This document shows, piece by piece, positions 33,010 to 41,503 of a stretch of 64,000 nucleotides of DNA. Origin of the DNA: Pseudomonadota bacterium (GTDB lineage: Bacteria; Pseudomonadota; Alphaproteobacteria; Acetobacterales; Acetobacteraceae); NCBI GenBank assembly GCA_021845595.1, contig JAJZVV010000001.1, positions 62,001 to 126,000 on the forward strand. Direction: 5' to 3'. A program made the translations under genes and the position numbers. Position 1 is the stretch's first letter; every line of letters starts with the position of its first letter. Under the pieces are notes generated by a model. The model saw only the letters and a program-made list of their open reading frames with translations, was not told the origin of the DNA and searched no databases.

Positions 33010-34347
33010 TCAGTGCAGCTTCACCTCCGGCTCGGCGCGGCGCGAGAGGCCGCGCGCCATCACCCCGAGCAGCGTCCGCCAGGCGCCATACAGCGCCAGC
33101 TCATGCATGATGTAGAGCGAGCGATAGACGAGGCGCGCGAACAGCCCTTCGATGAACATGCTGCGCCCGACCAGGAACCCCATCAGGCTGCCGACGGTGC
33201 TGTAGCGCCCGAGCGAGACGAGCGAGCCGAAGTCGCGATAGACGAACGGCACCACCTCCCGCCCGGCGAGGCGCCGGCGGATCTGGCGCAGCATGTGCGC
33301 CGCCTGCTGGTGCGCCGCCTGCGCGCGCGGCGGGATCGGCGTCGGGAAGCCCGGGCGGGGGCAGGCGGCGCAATCGCCGATGGCGAAAATGTCCGGATCG
33401 CGAGTCGTCTGCAGTGTCTCGGTGACGACGAGCTGGTTGAGCCGGTTGGTCTCCAGCCCGCCGATCTCGCGCAGGACCGCCGGCGCGCGCACGCCCGCGG
33501 CCCAGACGACGAGTTCCGAGGCAATGAAGCTGCCATCGGCGAGGCTGACGCCATCGGCGCGCACCGCGCTCACTTTCGCCCCCGTGCGCACCTCGACGCC
33601 GAGTTCCACCAGGAGGCGCATGGTGGCGAGCGAGATGCGCTCGGGCAGCGCCGGCAGGATCCGGTCGGCGGCTTCGAGCAGAATGATGCGGATGTCGCGC
33701 TGCGGATCGACGCGATCGAGCCCGTAGCCCACCACCTCGCGAATGGTGCGATGGAGTTCGGCGGCCAGCTCGGTGCCGGTGGCGCCGGCACCGATGACGA
33801 CGACATGCAGCTGGCCCGGCCGCACCGGCGCCTCCTGGGCGTGGGCGCGGATGCAGGCATTCACCAGCCGGCGGTTGAAGCGCACCGCCTGCTCCGGCGT
33901 CTCCAGCGGCACCGCGTGCTCGGCCACGCCCGGGGTGCCGAAATCATTGGTGACGCTGCCGATGGCGATGACGAGCGTGTCGTAGCCGAAGGCCCGTTCG
34001 GAGGTGATCTGGCGCCCCTCCTCGTCATAGGCCGAAGCGACGAGAACTTCCTTGCGCTCCCGATCGATGCCGGCGAGCTCGCCGAGCCGATAGCGGAAAT
34101 GATGCCAGTGCGCCTGGGCCAGATAATTGAGCTCGTGCTCGCCGGGATCCATGCTGCCGGCGGCGACCGCGTGCAGCAGCGGCTTCCAGAGATGGGTGCG
34201 CGACTTCTCGATCAGCGTCACCTCGGCGCTGCCGCGCCCGACACGATCACCCAGGCGCGTGACCAGCTCAAGCCCCGCCGCGCCGCCCCCCACCACCATG
34301 ATCCGGTGACGCTGCCCATCCGGATGCGCCAGCGCGTCACCGGTCAT
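33010..34347 (-). CDS. ndh: Type II NADH dehydrogenase (non-proton-pumping)
   Basis: A 445-residue peripheral flavoprotein that passes electrons from NADH to quinone. There are two dinucleotide folds: IMVVGGGAAGLELVTRLG at the N-terminus and VVVIGAGATGTELAAELH at mid-length. FAD contacts are VWAAGVRAP and DIFAIGDCAACP. The C-terminus carries a membrane-contact helix (LVYRSLYIMHELALYG). The ATG at 34347 follows GAGGGGGAA; the longer open frame above it runs antisense to nothing protein-like. It sits apart from complex I genes and gives a non-coupled entry to the respiratory chain. Confidence 0.92.
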   Translation of the reverse strand: MTGDALAHPDGQRHRIMVVGGGAAGLELVTRLGDRVGRGSAEVTLIEKSRTHLWKPLLHAVAAGSMDPGEHELNYLAQAHWHHFRYRLGELAGIDRERKEVLVASAYDEEGRQITSERAFGYDTLVIAIGSVTNDFGTPGVAEHAVPLETPEQAVRFNRRLVNACIRAHAQEAPVRPGQLHVVVIGAGATGTELAAELHRTIREVVGYGLDRVDPQRDIRIILLEAADRILPALPERISLATMRLLVELGVEVRTGAKVSAVRADGVSLADGSFIASELVVWAAGVRAPAVLREIGGLETNRLNQLVVTETLQTTRDPDIFAIGDCAACPRPGFPTPIPPRAQAAHQQAAHMLRQIRRRLAGREVVPFVYRDFGSLVSLGRYSTVGSLMGFLVGRSMFIEGLFARLVYRSLYIMHELALYGAWRTLLGVMARGLSRRAEPEVKLH

Positions 34348-34415
34348 GCATTCCCCCTCCGCCCTGCCCGGCACCGCGCCCGGTGGAACGAGTATCGAGG
34401 CGCGCGGCGGAAAAC

Positions 34416-36599
34416 TCAAATCGTTCCGAGCGCCGACTTCACCCGCGCCGGCGTGAACGGCACCGAGCGCAGGCGCACCCCGGTGGCGTCGAACACCGCG
34501 TTGGAAATCGCCGCGGGGATCACCGCCGCGGAGGGTTCGCCCGCGCCCCACGGCTTCTCCGCCGGCCGGTCGATGAGGTCGATCACCACCTCCGGCGCTT
34601 CGGGGAAAGTGAGGATCGGGTAGCTCGCCCAGTCGAGGCTGGTCACGGCGCCACGGTCGAACGTCAGCTCCTCCTTCAGCACGCGGCTCACGGTCTGGAT
34701 GACGTTGCCCTCGATCTGGTTGCGCAGCCCGTCGGGATTGATGATCTGGCCGCAATCATGGGCGACGAAGACGCGCGCGACATGGATCCTGCCGCTGGCG
34801 CGATCGACTTCGACCTCCGCGACGGCGCCGATATAGGTGCGGACGAGCTCATACTTCACGTAGGAGACGCCGCGTCCGCGCTGGATCGCACCGGCCTGGC
34901 CGCGCGCCGGCGAGGGCCGTGGCTGCCATTTGGACAGCGCCACCAGCCGTTCGATCAGCTCGAGGCCGCGCGGATCCTTGAGATAGCGCCGCCGCAGCGC
35001 GATCGCGTCGGCGCCGGCCGCAGCCGCGAGTTCGTCGAGGAAACACTCGTTGGCGTAGGTGTTCTGCATCCGCCCCGGCGTGCGGATCCACGAAGGCCGG
35101 AACGGCGTCGTCTCCAGCCGGTGGCAGACGGTGCGAATGGCCGGGAACGCATAGGGCAGCGCCGAGTTCTGGATGATGTTGCCCGGCGCCATCGCCGTCT
35201 CGTGCGTCAGCCCGGCGAGATCCGCCGCCACCAGCGGCACGTTGCCGGCCGCGCCCTGGGGGACGAAGAAATTGGAGTGCCAGGCGGTCACGTTGCCGTC
35301 GGCGTCGAGCGCGGCCTCGAGATCGATCAGCGTCGGCGGCCCCTTCGGATCCCAGCCATGTTCGTCGGCACGCGACCATTGCACGCGCACCGGCCGGCCG
35401 GTCTCGCGCGCCAGCAGCGCCGCGTCGCCGGCGGCGTCCTCGTGGCCATTGCGCCCGTAGCAGCCGGCCCCCTCGACATAGATGCAGCGCACATCATCGG
35501 GTTTCATGCCGAGCATGGCGGCGATCTGCTTGCGCAGCGCATGCGTCATCTGCGACGCCGTCCACACCGTGAGCCGTCCGTCGCGCAGCTCGGCGACGGC
35601 GCAGGAGGGGCCGATGGAGCCGTGCGTGTGGATCGGGAAATCGTAGGTGGCGGCGAGACGCTTCGCGCCCGCGGCGAGCGCGGCGGGGGCATTGCCGACA
35701 TCGCTGGTGACGTCGTCCTTCACCACCTTCGTCGCGCGCACATGCTCCCACAGCCGGGCCTGCTCGGGCAGCCCCTGCCAGTCCGACCAGCGCGCCTTCA
35801 AGGCCCGTGCGCCCCGGATGGCACCCCATTCGCTCTCGGCGACGATGGCGAGGAAACTGCCGACGCGCACGACCTTGATCATGCCGGGAATGGCCTGCAC
35901 CGAGGTCTCGTCGACCTCGAGCAGCGTCGCGCCGAGCGCGGGCGGGCGGACGACGCGCGCATGGACCATGCCATCCACGCGCACGTCCTGCATGAAGGTG
36001 AAACGGCCGGTCACCTTGTCGGGAATATCGAGGCGCGCCACCGACGTGCCGACGACGCGATAGCTGTCGGGGCTCTTGGCCGGGGCATCCTTGTCCAGCT
36101 TCAGCGCGAACCCACCGGCGCCGATCAGCGCGCCATAGCCGATCCCCTCGCCGCCGGCGCGCGGGCGCACCGCGCCATCCGCGGTGAGCAGGTCCGCCTC
36201 CGACACGCCGAGGCGCGCCGCCGCGAGCCGCAGCAGCGCCGCACGCGCGGTGGCGGCGGCGCGGCGGATCTGCATGCCGCCATTCTGGATCGACAGGCTG
36301 CCATAGGTCGGCCCCTGATCGGGCGTCAGCGCCGTGTCACCCTCGATGACATTGACGCGCGCCAGCGGCACGTCGAGCTCCTCGGCGGCGATCTGGGTCA
36401 GCGCCGTGCGCACCCCGGTGCCGAGATCGACCTTGCCGGAATAGACCGTCACCAGCCCCTGGGTATCGATGGCGAGGAAGGCATCGACCTCGTCGGCGGC
36501 GACGGTCTTCGCATCGGCGCCGCGCGGGACAAGGGTGAAGGAGACGACGAGCGCGCCGGCGGCCTGCAGCAACGTGCGGCGGGACAGCATCTGGTTCAT
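34416..36599 (-). CDS. Tat-exported molybdopterin-binding aldehyde/N-heterocycle oxidoreductase, large subunit
   Basis: A 727-residue xanthine-oxidase-family large subunit of the isoquinoline 1-oxidoreductase (IorB) type. The N-terminus is a twin-arginine signal (SRRTLLQAAGALVVSFTLVP), so the folded enzyme should be periplasmic. Molybdopterin-domain blocks include VTVYSGKVDLGTGVRTALTQIAAEELDV, GSIGPSCAVAEL, YVEGAGCYGRNGHEDAAGDA and GEPSAAVIPAAISNAVFDATG. The paired 2Fe-2S subunit gene lies 10 nt upstream. IorAB-type enzymes lack the FAD subunit and pass electrons to a cytochrome or quinone. In acetic acid bacteria such enzymes oxidise aldehydes. The substrate is unknown. Confidence 0.9.
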   Translation of the reverse strand: MNQMLSRRTLLQAAGALVVSFTLVPRGADAKTVAADEVDAFLAIDTQGLVTVYSGKVDLGTGVRTALTQIAAEELDVPLARVNVIEGDTALTPDQGPTYGSLSIQNGGMQIRRAAATARAALLRLAAARLGVSEADLLTADGAVRPRAGGEGIGYGALIGAGGFALKLDKDAPAKSPDSYRVVGTSVARLDIPDKVTGRFTFMQDVRVDGMVHARVVRPPALGATLLEVDETSVQAIPGMIKVVRVGSFLAIVAESEWGAIRGARALKARWSDWQGLPEQARLWEHVRATKVVKDDVTSDVGNAPAALAAGAKRLAATYDFPIHTHGSIGPSCAVAELRDGRLTVWTASQMTHALRKQIAAMLGMKPDDVRCIYVEGAGCYGRNGHEDAAGDAALLARETGRPVRVQWSRADEHGWDPKGPPTLIDLEAALDADGNVTAWHSNFFVPQGAAGNVPLVAADLAGLTHETAMAPGNIIQNSALPYAFPAIRTVCHRLETTPFRPSWIRTPGRMQNTYANECFLDELAAAAGADAIALRRRYLKDPRGLELIERLVALSKWQPRPSPARGQAGAIQRGRGVSYVKYELVRTYIGAVAEVEVDRASGRIHVARVFVAHDCGQIINPDGLRNQIEGNVIQTVSRVLKEELTFDRGAVTSLDWASYPILTFPEAPEVVIDLIDRPAEKPWGAGEPSAAVIPAAISNAVFDATGVRLRSVPFTPARVKSALGTI

Positions 36600-36609
36600 C
36601 GCGCCCTCC

Positions 36610-37077
36610 TCACGCCCGCGCCGCGCGCGCGACCGCGCGGACGATGCGCTGATGCGTGCCGCAACGGCAGAGATTCTGCGCCAGCGCGGCGCGGATGTCG
36701 CTCTCGCTCGGCGATGGCTGGGTTTCGAGCAGCGCCGCGGACTGCATGATCATGCCGTTGATGCAGTAGCCGCACTGCACCGCCTGTTCGTCGATGAAGG
36801 CCTGCTGGATCTTGTGCGGCCGCTCCGGCGTGCCGAGCCCTTCCAGCGTGAGCACGCTCTGCCCGGCGGCGAGCGCCGAAACCGGCGTGATGCAGGCGCG
36901 GGCCGGCTTGCCATCGACATGCACGGTGCAGGCGCCGCACTGGCCCAGTCCGCAGCCGAAGCGCGGGCCGTGCAGGCCGAGTTCGTCGCGCAGCGCATAG
37001 AGCAGCGGCATGTCGGGATCATCGAAATGGACCTCGACGTCCCGCCCGTTCACGCGCAGAGCCAGCGTGTTCGCCAT
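36610..37077 (-). CDS. 2Fe-2S subunit of the molybdenum hydroxylase (IorA-like)
   Basis: A 155-residue protein with two [2Fe-2S] domains. The plant-ferredoxin-like cluster is in RFGCGLGQCGACTVHVDG plus ARAC, and the all-helical second cluster in QCGYCINGMIMQSAALL and NLCRCGTHQRIVRAV. It relays electrons from the molybdenum site in the large subunit. It has no signal peptide of its own, so it would be co-exported with the Tat-carrying large subunit (hitch-hiker). The ATG at 37077 is preferred over the upstream 37137 start. It is first in this two-gene operon. Confidence 0.92.
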   Translation of the reverse strand: MANTLALRVNGRDVEVHFDDPDMPLLYALRDELGLHGPRFGCGLGQCGACTVHVDGKPARACITPVSALAAGQSVLTLEGLGTPERPHKIQQAFIDEQAVQCGYCINGMIMQSAALLETQPSPSESDIRAALAQNLCRCGTHQRIVRAVARAARA

Positions 37078-37147
37078 GGCGTCCTCCCCGATCCGATCAC
37101 ACGCGGAAATGATGCGCCGCGGCCAGGAGGCGCGCAAGCAGCGCGCC

Positions 37148-37609
37148 CTATTCCGCGCGCAGCGCCGCAGCGAGTTCGGCCGCGCCCGCCGGGTCCTCGC
37201 GCGCGGCGAGACGGCCGGCGGCGAGGATGGCGAAGCGGTGCAGCAGTGCCCGCCGGCGCGCGGGGGCCAGCGCGTGCGGCGGCGGCGGGCGCACCAGCTC
37301 CGCTTCGCCGCCCTCGGCCAGGATCAGCCCGGCATCATCGGGCAGCAGCGCGAGCGGGAAGTCCGGCGCCACGGCGAAGCAGAATCCGTCGCAGAACTCC
37401 CGATAGTCGGGCCATTTCTGGTCGGTGCGGAAATCCCGCTCGCCGGACTTCACCTCGATGACGACGAAGCCGCCATCGCCGCGCAGCGCCAGCAGGTCGG
37501 CGCGCCGGCCATTGGGCAGCCGCACCTCGTGCAGCGCCGCCCAGCCGAGCCGGCCGCACAGCCGGGCGGTGGCGCGGCGGACCTGAGCCGCGACCTCCGC
37601 CGCGCTCAC
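37148..37609 (-). CDS. mmcB: MmcB-family DNA repair protein
   Basis: A 153-residue PD-(D/E)XK-like protein. The nuclease-type core is [35 protein letters not shown] (in part), with D..(E)VK residues in the expected order. MmcB is LexA-regulated in Caulobacter and needed for survival of mitomycin C damage. The start is a GTG at 37609 that overlaps the PCD stop (GTGA). No clear alphaproteobacterial LexA box (GTTC-N7-GTTC) is visible immediately upstream; the gene appears to rely on the PCD promoter. Confidence 0.88.
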   Translation of the reverse strand: MSAAEVAAQVRRATARLCGRLGWAALHEVRLPNGRRADLLALRGDGGFVVIEVKSGERDFRTDQKWPDYREFCDGFCFAVAPDFPLALLPDDAGLILAEGGEAELVRPPPPHALAPARRRALLHRFAILAAGRLAAREDPAGAAELAAALRAE

Positions 37610-37893
37610 GGCACCAGCCGGTCGATCGCCCGGGCGAGCGCGACGTCCTTCTCCGACAATCCGCCGGCGTCGTGGGTGGTGAGCAATATCTCGACCCGGT
37701 TGTAGACGTTGGACCATTCCGGGTGATGGTCCATGCGCTCGGCGAGCAGCGCGACGCGGCTCATGAAGCCCCAGGCGGCGCTGAAATCGGCGAAGCGGAA
37801 GGCGCGGCGGATGGCGTCGCGCCCCTCGGCCATCGCCCAGCCGGGCAAGGACGCGGCGAGCTGCGCGCGGGCGTCTTCGGTCAGTTTCGGCAT
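37606..37893 (-). CDS. phhB: 4a-hydroxytetrahydrobiopterin dehydratase (PCD/DCoH)
   Basis: A 95-residue pterin-4a-carbinolamine dehydratase that dehydrates the carbinolamine left by aromatic amino-acid hydroxylases. The active-site motif is [22 protein letters not shown], with the His-His-Pro and the later [17 protein letters not shown]. Its TGA overlaps the mmcB GTG, so the two are translated together. It is divergent from the metallopeptidase gene across 63 nt. No phenylalanine hydroxylase is in the window; in many bacteria this protein also has a role with molybdopterin enzymes. Confidence 0.93.
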   Translation of the reverse strand: MPKLTEDARAQLAASLPGWAMAEGRDAIRRAFRFADFSAAWGFMSRVALLAERMDHHPEWSNVYNRVEILLTTHDAGGLSEKDVALARAIDRLVP

Positions 37894-37956
37894 GGCTGTC
37901 TCCTCGCGCATGAGAGATGGCTTGACCGCGGCGGCGCGGCGGCGGCGAATGGGCCG

Positions 37957-38370
37957 ATGCCCGGCCCATCCTACACCGTCCCACCCAGCGCCGACGACCT
38001 CGCCGAACTGGCCGAGCGGGCGCTCGGCGCCATCCCCGCACGCCTCGCCCGCCACGTGAAGGATGTCGGCATCATGGTCGAGGAAATGCCCGACGATGCG
38101 ACGCTGGACGACCTCGGCATCGAGAGCGCGTGGGACCTGACCGGGCTCTATCGCGGCACGCCGCTGATCCGGCGCAGCATCGACGACATCGCCCGCGCGC
38201 CCGACGTCATCCTGCTCTACCGCCAGCCGATCCTGCTCGAATGGATCGAGGCCGGCGAGGATCTCTTCCGCCTGGTGCGCAACGTGCTGGTGCACGAGAT
38301 CGCTCATCATTTCGGCTTCAGCGACGCCGACATCGAGCGTCTGGAGCGGGAGATCGACGACCAGGCGTAA
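37957..38370 (+). CDS. Metallopeptidase family protein (minimal zincin)
   Basis: A 137-residue minimal zincin of the PF06262-like family. The zinc motif is [21 protein letters not shown] (HExxH plus a downstream acidic residue). Upstream it has the typical [26 protein letters not shown]. Members are widespread in alphaproteobacteria and their substrate is not established. The ATG at 37957 is chosen because the family usually begins with a short tail before the first helix. It is 38 nt before the HD-GYP gene on the same strand. Confidence 0.85.
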   Translation: MPGPSYTVPPSADDLAELAERALGAIPARLARHVKDVGIMVEEMPDDATLDDLGIESAWDLTGLYRGTPLIRRSIDDIARAPDVILLYRQPILLEWIEAGEDLFRLVRNVLVHEIAHHFGFSDADIERLEREIDDQA

Positions 38371-38408
38371 ACCGCCTGTTATCCCGTCCGGCGCCAGGCT
38401 GAAGCGCC

Positions 38409-39818
38409 ATGGCCGCCACCATCTCCGCCCCCGACCCGCCCGATGCCGCGCTCGGCAGGCTGCGGCTGTCGGAGGTGATCGCGACGCTGAGCTATGCGCT
38501 GGACCTGACCGAGGGCCAGCCGCGCGGCCATTGCCTGCGCTGCGCCTGGATCGGCACGCATATCGGCCGTCGGCTGGGGCTGGGTCCGCAAGCCCTGTCC
38601 GACCTCTATTACGCGCTGCTGCTCAAGGATTCCGGCTGCAGCAGCAACGCCAGCCGCCTGTTCGAACTGTATGGTGGCGATGAGCTGGTGGTGAAGCAGC
38701 GCTTCAAGCGCATCGATACCCAAAGCTACGGCCAGCTCGCCCGCTTCGTGCTGCGCCATGCCGGCCCCGGCGAGGCGCTGACGGCGCGCGCCAAGCGGTT
38801 TCTCGACATCGCCCGCCATGGCGGCGACTATGCCGGAGAGCTGATCCGCACGCGATGCGAGCGCGGCGCCGATATCGTTCGCCGTCTCGGCTTCCCGCCG
38901 GCGGTGGCCGCCGGCGTCCACTCGCTCGATGAGCACTGGAACGGCAAGGGCCGTCCGGAAGGCCTGACCGGGGACGCGATCCCGCTCGCCGCGCGCATCG
39001 CGCTGCTGGCGCAGGTGGTGGACGTGTTCCACGCCGTCGGCGGTCGCAGCGCCGCCGTTCGGGAGGCGCGGCGGCGCGCCGGCACCTGGTTCGACCCGCG
39101 CCTGGTGGCCGTGCTGCGCGACCTCGCCGGCGAGGACTGGTTCTGGGCCGGGCTCGACGAACACGGTCTGGACGTGCGCATCGCCGGCCTCGAGCCGCTG
39201 GCCCGCGTCATCACCATCGACGAGGATCAGCTCGACGCCATCACCGAGGCCTTCGCCGACGTGATCGATGCCAAGAGCTCCTTCACCAGCGGCCATAGCC
39301 GCCGCGTCGCCGGCTATGCCGAGGCGATCGCGGCGATGCTGCAATTCCCGCGCGCGCGCCGCCGCTGGCTGCGCCGGGCCGGCCTGCTGCACGACATCGG
39401 CAAACTCGGGGTGAGCAATTCCGTTCTCGACAAGCCCGGACGCCTGGACGAGGACGAATGGGCCGCGATGCGCCGGCATGCCGCGCTGACCGAGGAAATC
39501 CTCAGCCGCCTCAGTGTGTTCCGCGACATGGCCGCGATCGCCGCAGCGCACCACGAGCGTCTGGACGGGAACGGCTACCCGAAGCGCCTGGCCGGCGCGG
39601 CCATCGCGCTGGAAACGCGCATCCTCACCACCGCCGACATTTTCGACGCGCTCAGCGCCCAACGCCCCTACCGCGCACCGATGCCGGTCGCCGAGGCGCT
39701 GGCGATCATGGAACGGGACCGCGGGACCGCGATCGACGGCACCTGCCTCGATGCGCTCAAAGCCTGCCTCGCCGAGGAGCCGCACAGCGGCGGCGGGGTC
39801 CGTCTCCTCGCGGTCTGA
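38409..39818 (+). CDS. Tandem HD-GYP-domain protein (N-terminal copy degenerate)
   Basis: A 469-residue cytoplasmic protein. The C-terminal half is an HD-GYP phosphodiesterase domain: [44 protein letters not shown] and [16 protein letters not shown], all expected metal and substrate residues. Such domains hydrolyse cyclic di-GMP or related cyclic dinucleotides. The N-terminal half looks like a second, worn copy: [10 protein letters not shown], then [11 protein letters not shown] where HD has become KD, and [14 protein letters not shown] where HHExxxGxGYP is expected. There is no transmembrane or receiver domain, so the signal input is unclear. The N-terminal copy may be a sensor or dimer partner. 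Confidence 0.88.
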   Translation: MAATISAPDPPDAALGRLRLSEVIATLSYALDLTEGQPRGHCLRCAWIGTHIGRRLGLGPQALSDLYYALLLKDSGCSSNASRLFELYGGDELVVKQRFKRIDTQSYGQLARFVLRHAGPGEALTARAKRFLDIARHGGDYAGELIRTRCERGADIVRRLGFPPAVAAGVHSLDEHWNGKGRPEGLTGDAIPLAARIALLAQVVDVFHAVGGRSAAVREARRRAGTWFDPRLVAVLRDLAGEDWFWAGLDEHGLDVRIAGLEPLARVITIDEDQLDAITEAFADVIDAKSSFTSGHSRRVAGYAEAIAAMLQFPRARRRWLRRAGLLHDIGKLGVSNSVLDKPGRLDEDEWAAMRRHAALTEEILSRLSVFRDMAAIAAAHHERLDGNGYPKRLAGAAIALETRILTTADIFDALSAQRPYRAPMPVAEALAIMERDRGTAIDGTCLDALKACLAEEPHSGGGVRLLAV

Positions 39819-39819
39819 C

Positions 39820-39845
39820 CGACCGCCGACGGCGGCGGGCGGTCG
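39820..39845 (+). terminator. Hairpin after the HD-GYP gene
   Basis: Stem CGACCGCC / GGCGGTCG with a 10-nt loop, starting 2 nt after the stop codon. There is no T-tract, so factor-independent termination is uncertain. Confidence 0.4.
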
Positions 39846-39883
39846 CCGTGTAACCTTCCCGCCGCCCGGCGCGCATCGGCACA

Positions 39884-39928
39884 GATGCCAGTCTCTCCGA
39901 TGCCAGTCTCACAGATCCCACTCTCCAC
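39884..39928. repeat. Three 15-nt direct repeats in the leader of the MFS/radical-SAM operon
   Basis: Units at 39884, 39899 and 39914. The first two share GATGCCAGTCTC exactly; the third (GATCCCACTCTC) has two changes. They lie 175-220 nt before the first gene of the operon. The rest of 39846-40102 shows no clear promoter, riboswitch or ORF. Confidence 0.5.
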
Positions 39929-40102
39929 GCGCCGCCGTCACGCCACCCGATCACCGCCGACCATCGGCGCGCCAGGCACGCGCACGCCGGGCATTGGCAC
40001 GGTCCCACCGGCTGATGTAGGCGTTGATCGGCGGCCCGGGGCGGCCGTGCCTTCCATCCCTCCGTCCACCGCCGCCGCAAGGCCAGCAGGAATGCCGCCC
40101 TC

Positions 40103-41503
40103 ATGACCGCAGCAACGCAGACCGCGACGCCCCCGAGCCCGATCGTCGAACGCCTGTCGACCATGGAGTGGAACCGGTTCCACACCGTCATCGTCCTGCT
40201 CTTCGGCGTCGGCTGGGCGATGGATGCCTTCGAGGTCACGCTGATCGGCAATGTTCTCGGCGCCCTGCGCGAACGCTTCCATCTCGCGGCAGACGCCATG
40301 TCGCTCATCCTCGGCGCCTGGTTCGCCGGGCTGATGCTGGGGGCGCTGGGCTTCGGCTATCTCGCCGACCGGTTCGGCCGGCGGCGCATTTTTCTCGCCA
40401 GCCTCGTGCTCTATGGCGCCGCCACCCTCGCCGCCGCCTTCGCGCCCGGGCTGGCGGCCCTGCTGGTCCTGCGCCTGCTCGCGGGCATCGGCGTCGGCGC
40501 CGAATATTCGGCGATCAATGCCGCCATCGCCGAGCTCGTCCCGAGCCGCGCCAGGGGCCGCGCCAGCGCGCTGGTGCTGAATTTCTGGCCGATCGGCAGC
40601 CTCGCCGCCGCACTCCTCTCCTGGCTGGTGCTCTCGGCGCTGCCCGCCGATCTCGGCTGGCGCGTGGTGTTCGGCTTCGGCGGCGTGATCGCGCTGTCCT
40701 CCGCCTGGTTCCGCCGCCACCTGCCTGAGAGCCCGCGCTGGCTCGAGGCATCCGGCCGCACTGGCGAGGCGCTGGCCATCGTCGAGCGCATCGCCGCCGG
40801 CGTGACCAGCCCGCCGGCACCGGGCGCGGCGCCCGTCCGCCGCGATGTGCGCCCGACGGGCGGACATCTGCTGACCCTGCTGCGGCACTATCCGGCCCGG
40901 CTGCTGCTCGGCGCCGTGCTCGATTTCGCGGAAGCGTCCGGATATTACGGGCTGTTCGCCTTCCTGCCCCTGGTGGTGCTGCCGGCGCTGAAGCTGGCAC
41001 CGGCGCAGTTGCCGCTGTTCTATCTCGGCGGCAGCGCCGGCGCCCTGCTCGGTGGTCTCGCCGCCTCGCTGCTGCTGGACCGCTGGGGCCGCGCGGCGAC
41101 CGTCTCGCTGTTCTACTTCGCCGCCGCGCTGGGCACCGTCGCCATGGCCCTCGTCACCGACCTCGGCAGCGGCGTGCTGATGCTCGGGTTCGCTCTGGTC
41201 AATCTGCTCGCCACCGGCAGCTGGATCGCCGCCTACCCGACCTTCTCGGAGCTGTTTCCGACCGCGCTGCGCGCCACCGGCATCGGCGCCAGCGTGGCCG
41301 TGGGGCGGATCGGCGCGATGATGTCGCCGTTCCTGGTCGGCTATGTCGGTGCCCGGAGCATGCAGGCCGCGCTGGTGCTGCTGGCCGGGTTCTGGGTGCT
41401 CGGCGGCGCGGCGATGCTGGTCTGGCGCTGGATGGGCGGGGTCGAGGCCAGCGGCCTGTCGCTCGAGCGCATCGCCCCGGACGAGGCCGTCTCCCATGCC
41501 TGA
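40103..41503 (+). CDS. MFS transporter, aromatic acid/sugar symporter-like
   Basis: A 466-residue 12-helix transporter of the MFS sugar/AAHS (aromatic acid:H+ symporter) branch. The signature loop between helices 2 and 3 is GFGYLADRFGRRRIFL, repeated as SLLLDRWGRAATV between 8 and 9. RHLPESPRWLEASGR after helix 6 is also family-typical. WAMDAFEVTLIG in helix 1 keeps the D found in AAHS members. It is the first of four overlapping genes; its stop overlaps the next ATG by 8 nt. The ligand is unknown. An imported or exported small molecule tied to the radical-SAM enzyme would make sense. Confidence 0.88.
   Translation: MTAATQTATPPSPIVERLSTMEWNRFHTVIVLLFGVGWAMDAFEVTLIGNVLGALRERFHLAADAMSLILGAWFAGLMLGALGFGYLADRFGRRRIFLASLVLYGAATLAAAFAPGLAALLVLRLLAGIGVGAEYSAINAAIAELVPSRARGRASALVLNFWPIGSLAAALLSWLVLSALPADLGWRVVFGFGGVIALSSAWFRRHLPESPRWLEASGRTGEALAIVERIAAGVTSPPAPGAAPVRRDVRPTGGHLLTLLRHYPARLLLGAVLDFAEASGYYGLFAFLPLVVLPALKLAPAQLPLFYLGGSAGALLGGLAASLLLDRWGRAATVSLFYFAAALGTVAMALVTDLGSGVLMLGFALVNLLATGSWIAAYPTFSELFPTALRATGIGASVAVGRIGAMMSPFLVGYVGARSMQAALVLLAGFWVLGGAAMLVWRWMGGVEASGLSLERIAPDEAVSHA

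Noticed and set aside
34383-36749. 788-codon open frame on the plus strand
   Set aside because: Antisense to the molybdenum hydroxylase large subunit, which has clear motifs.
39819-40102. TPP riboswitch before the thiL-containing operon
   Set aside because: I looked for the conserved THI-box core (CTGAGA and related) in the leader and did not find it.
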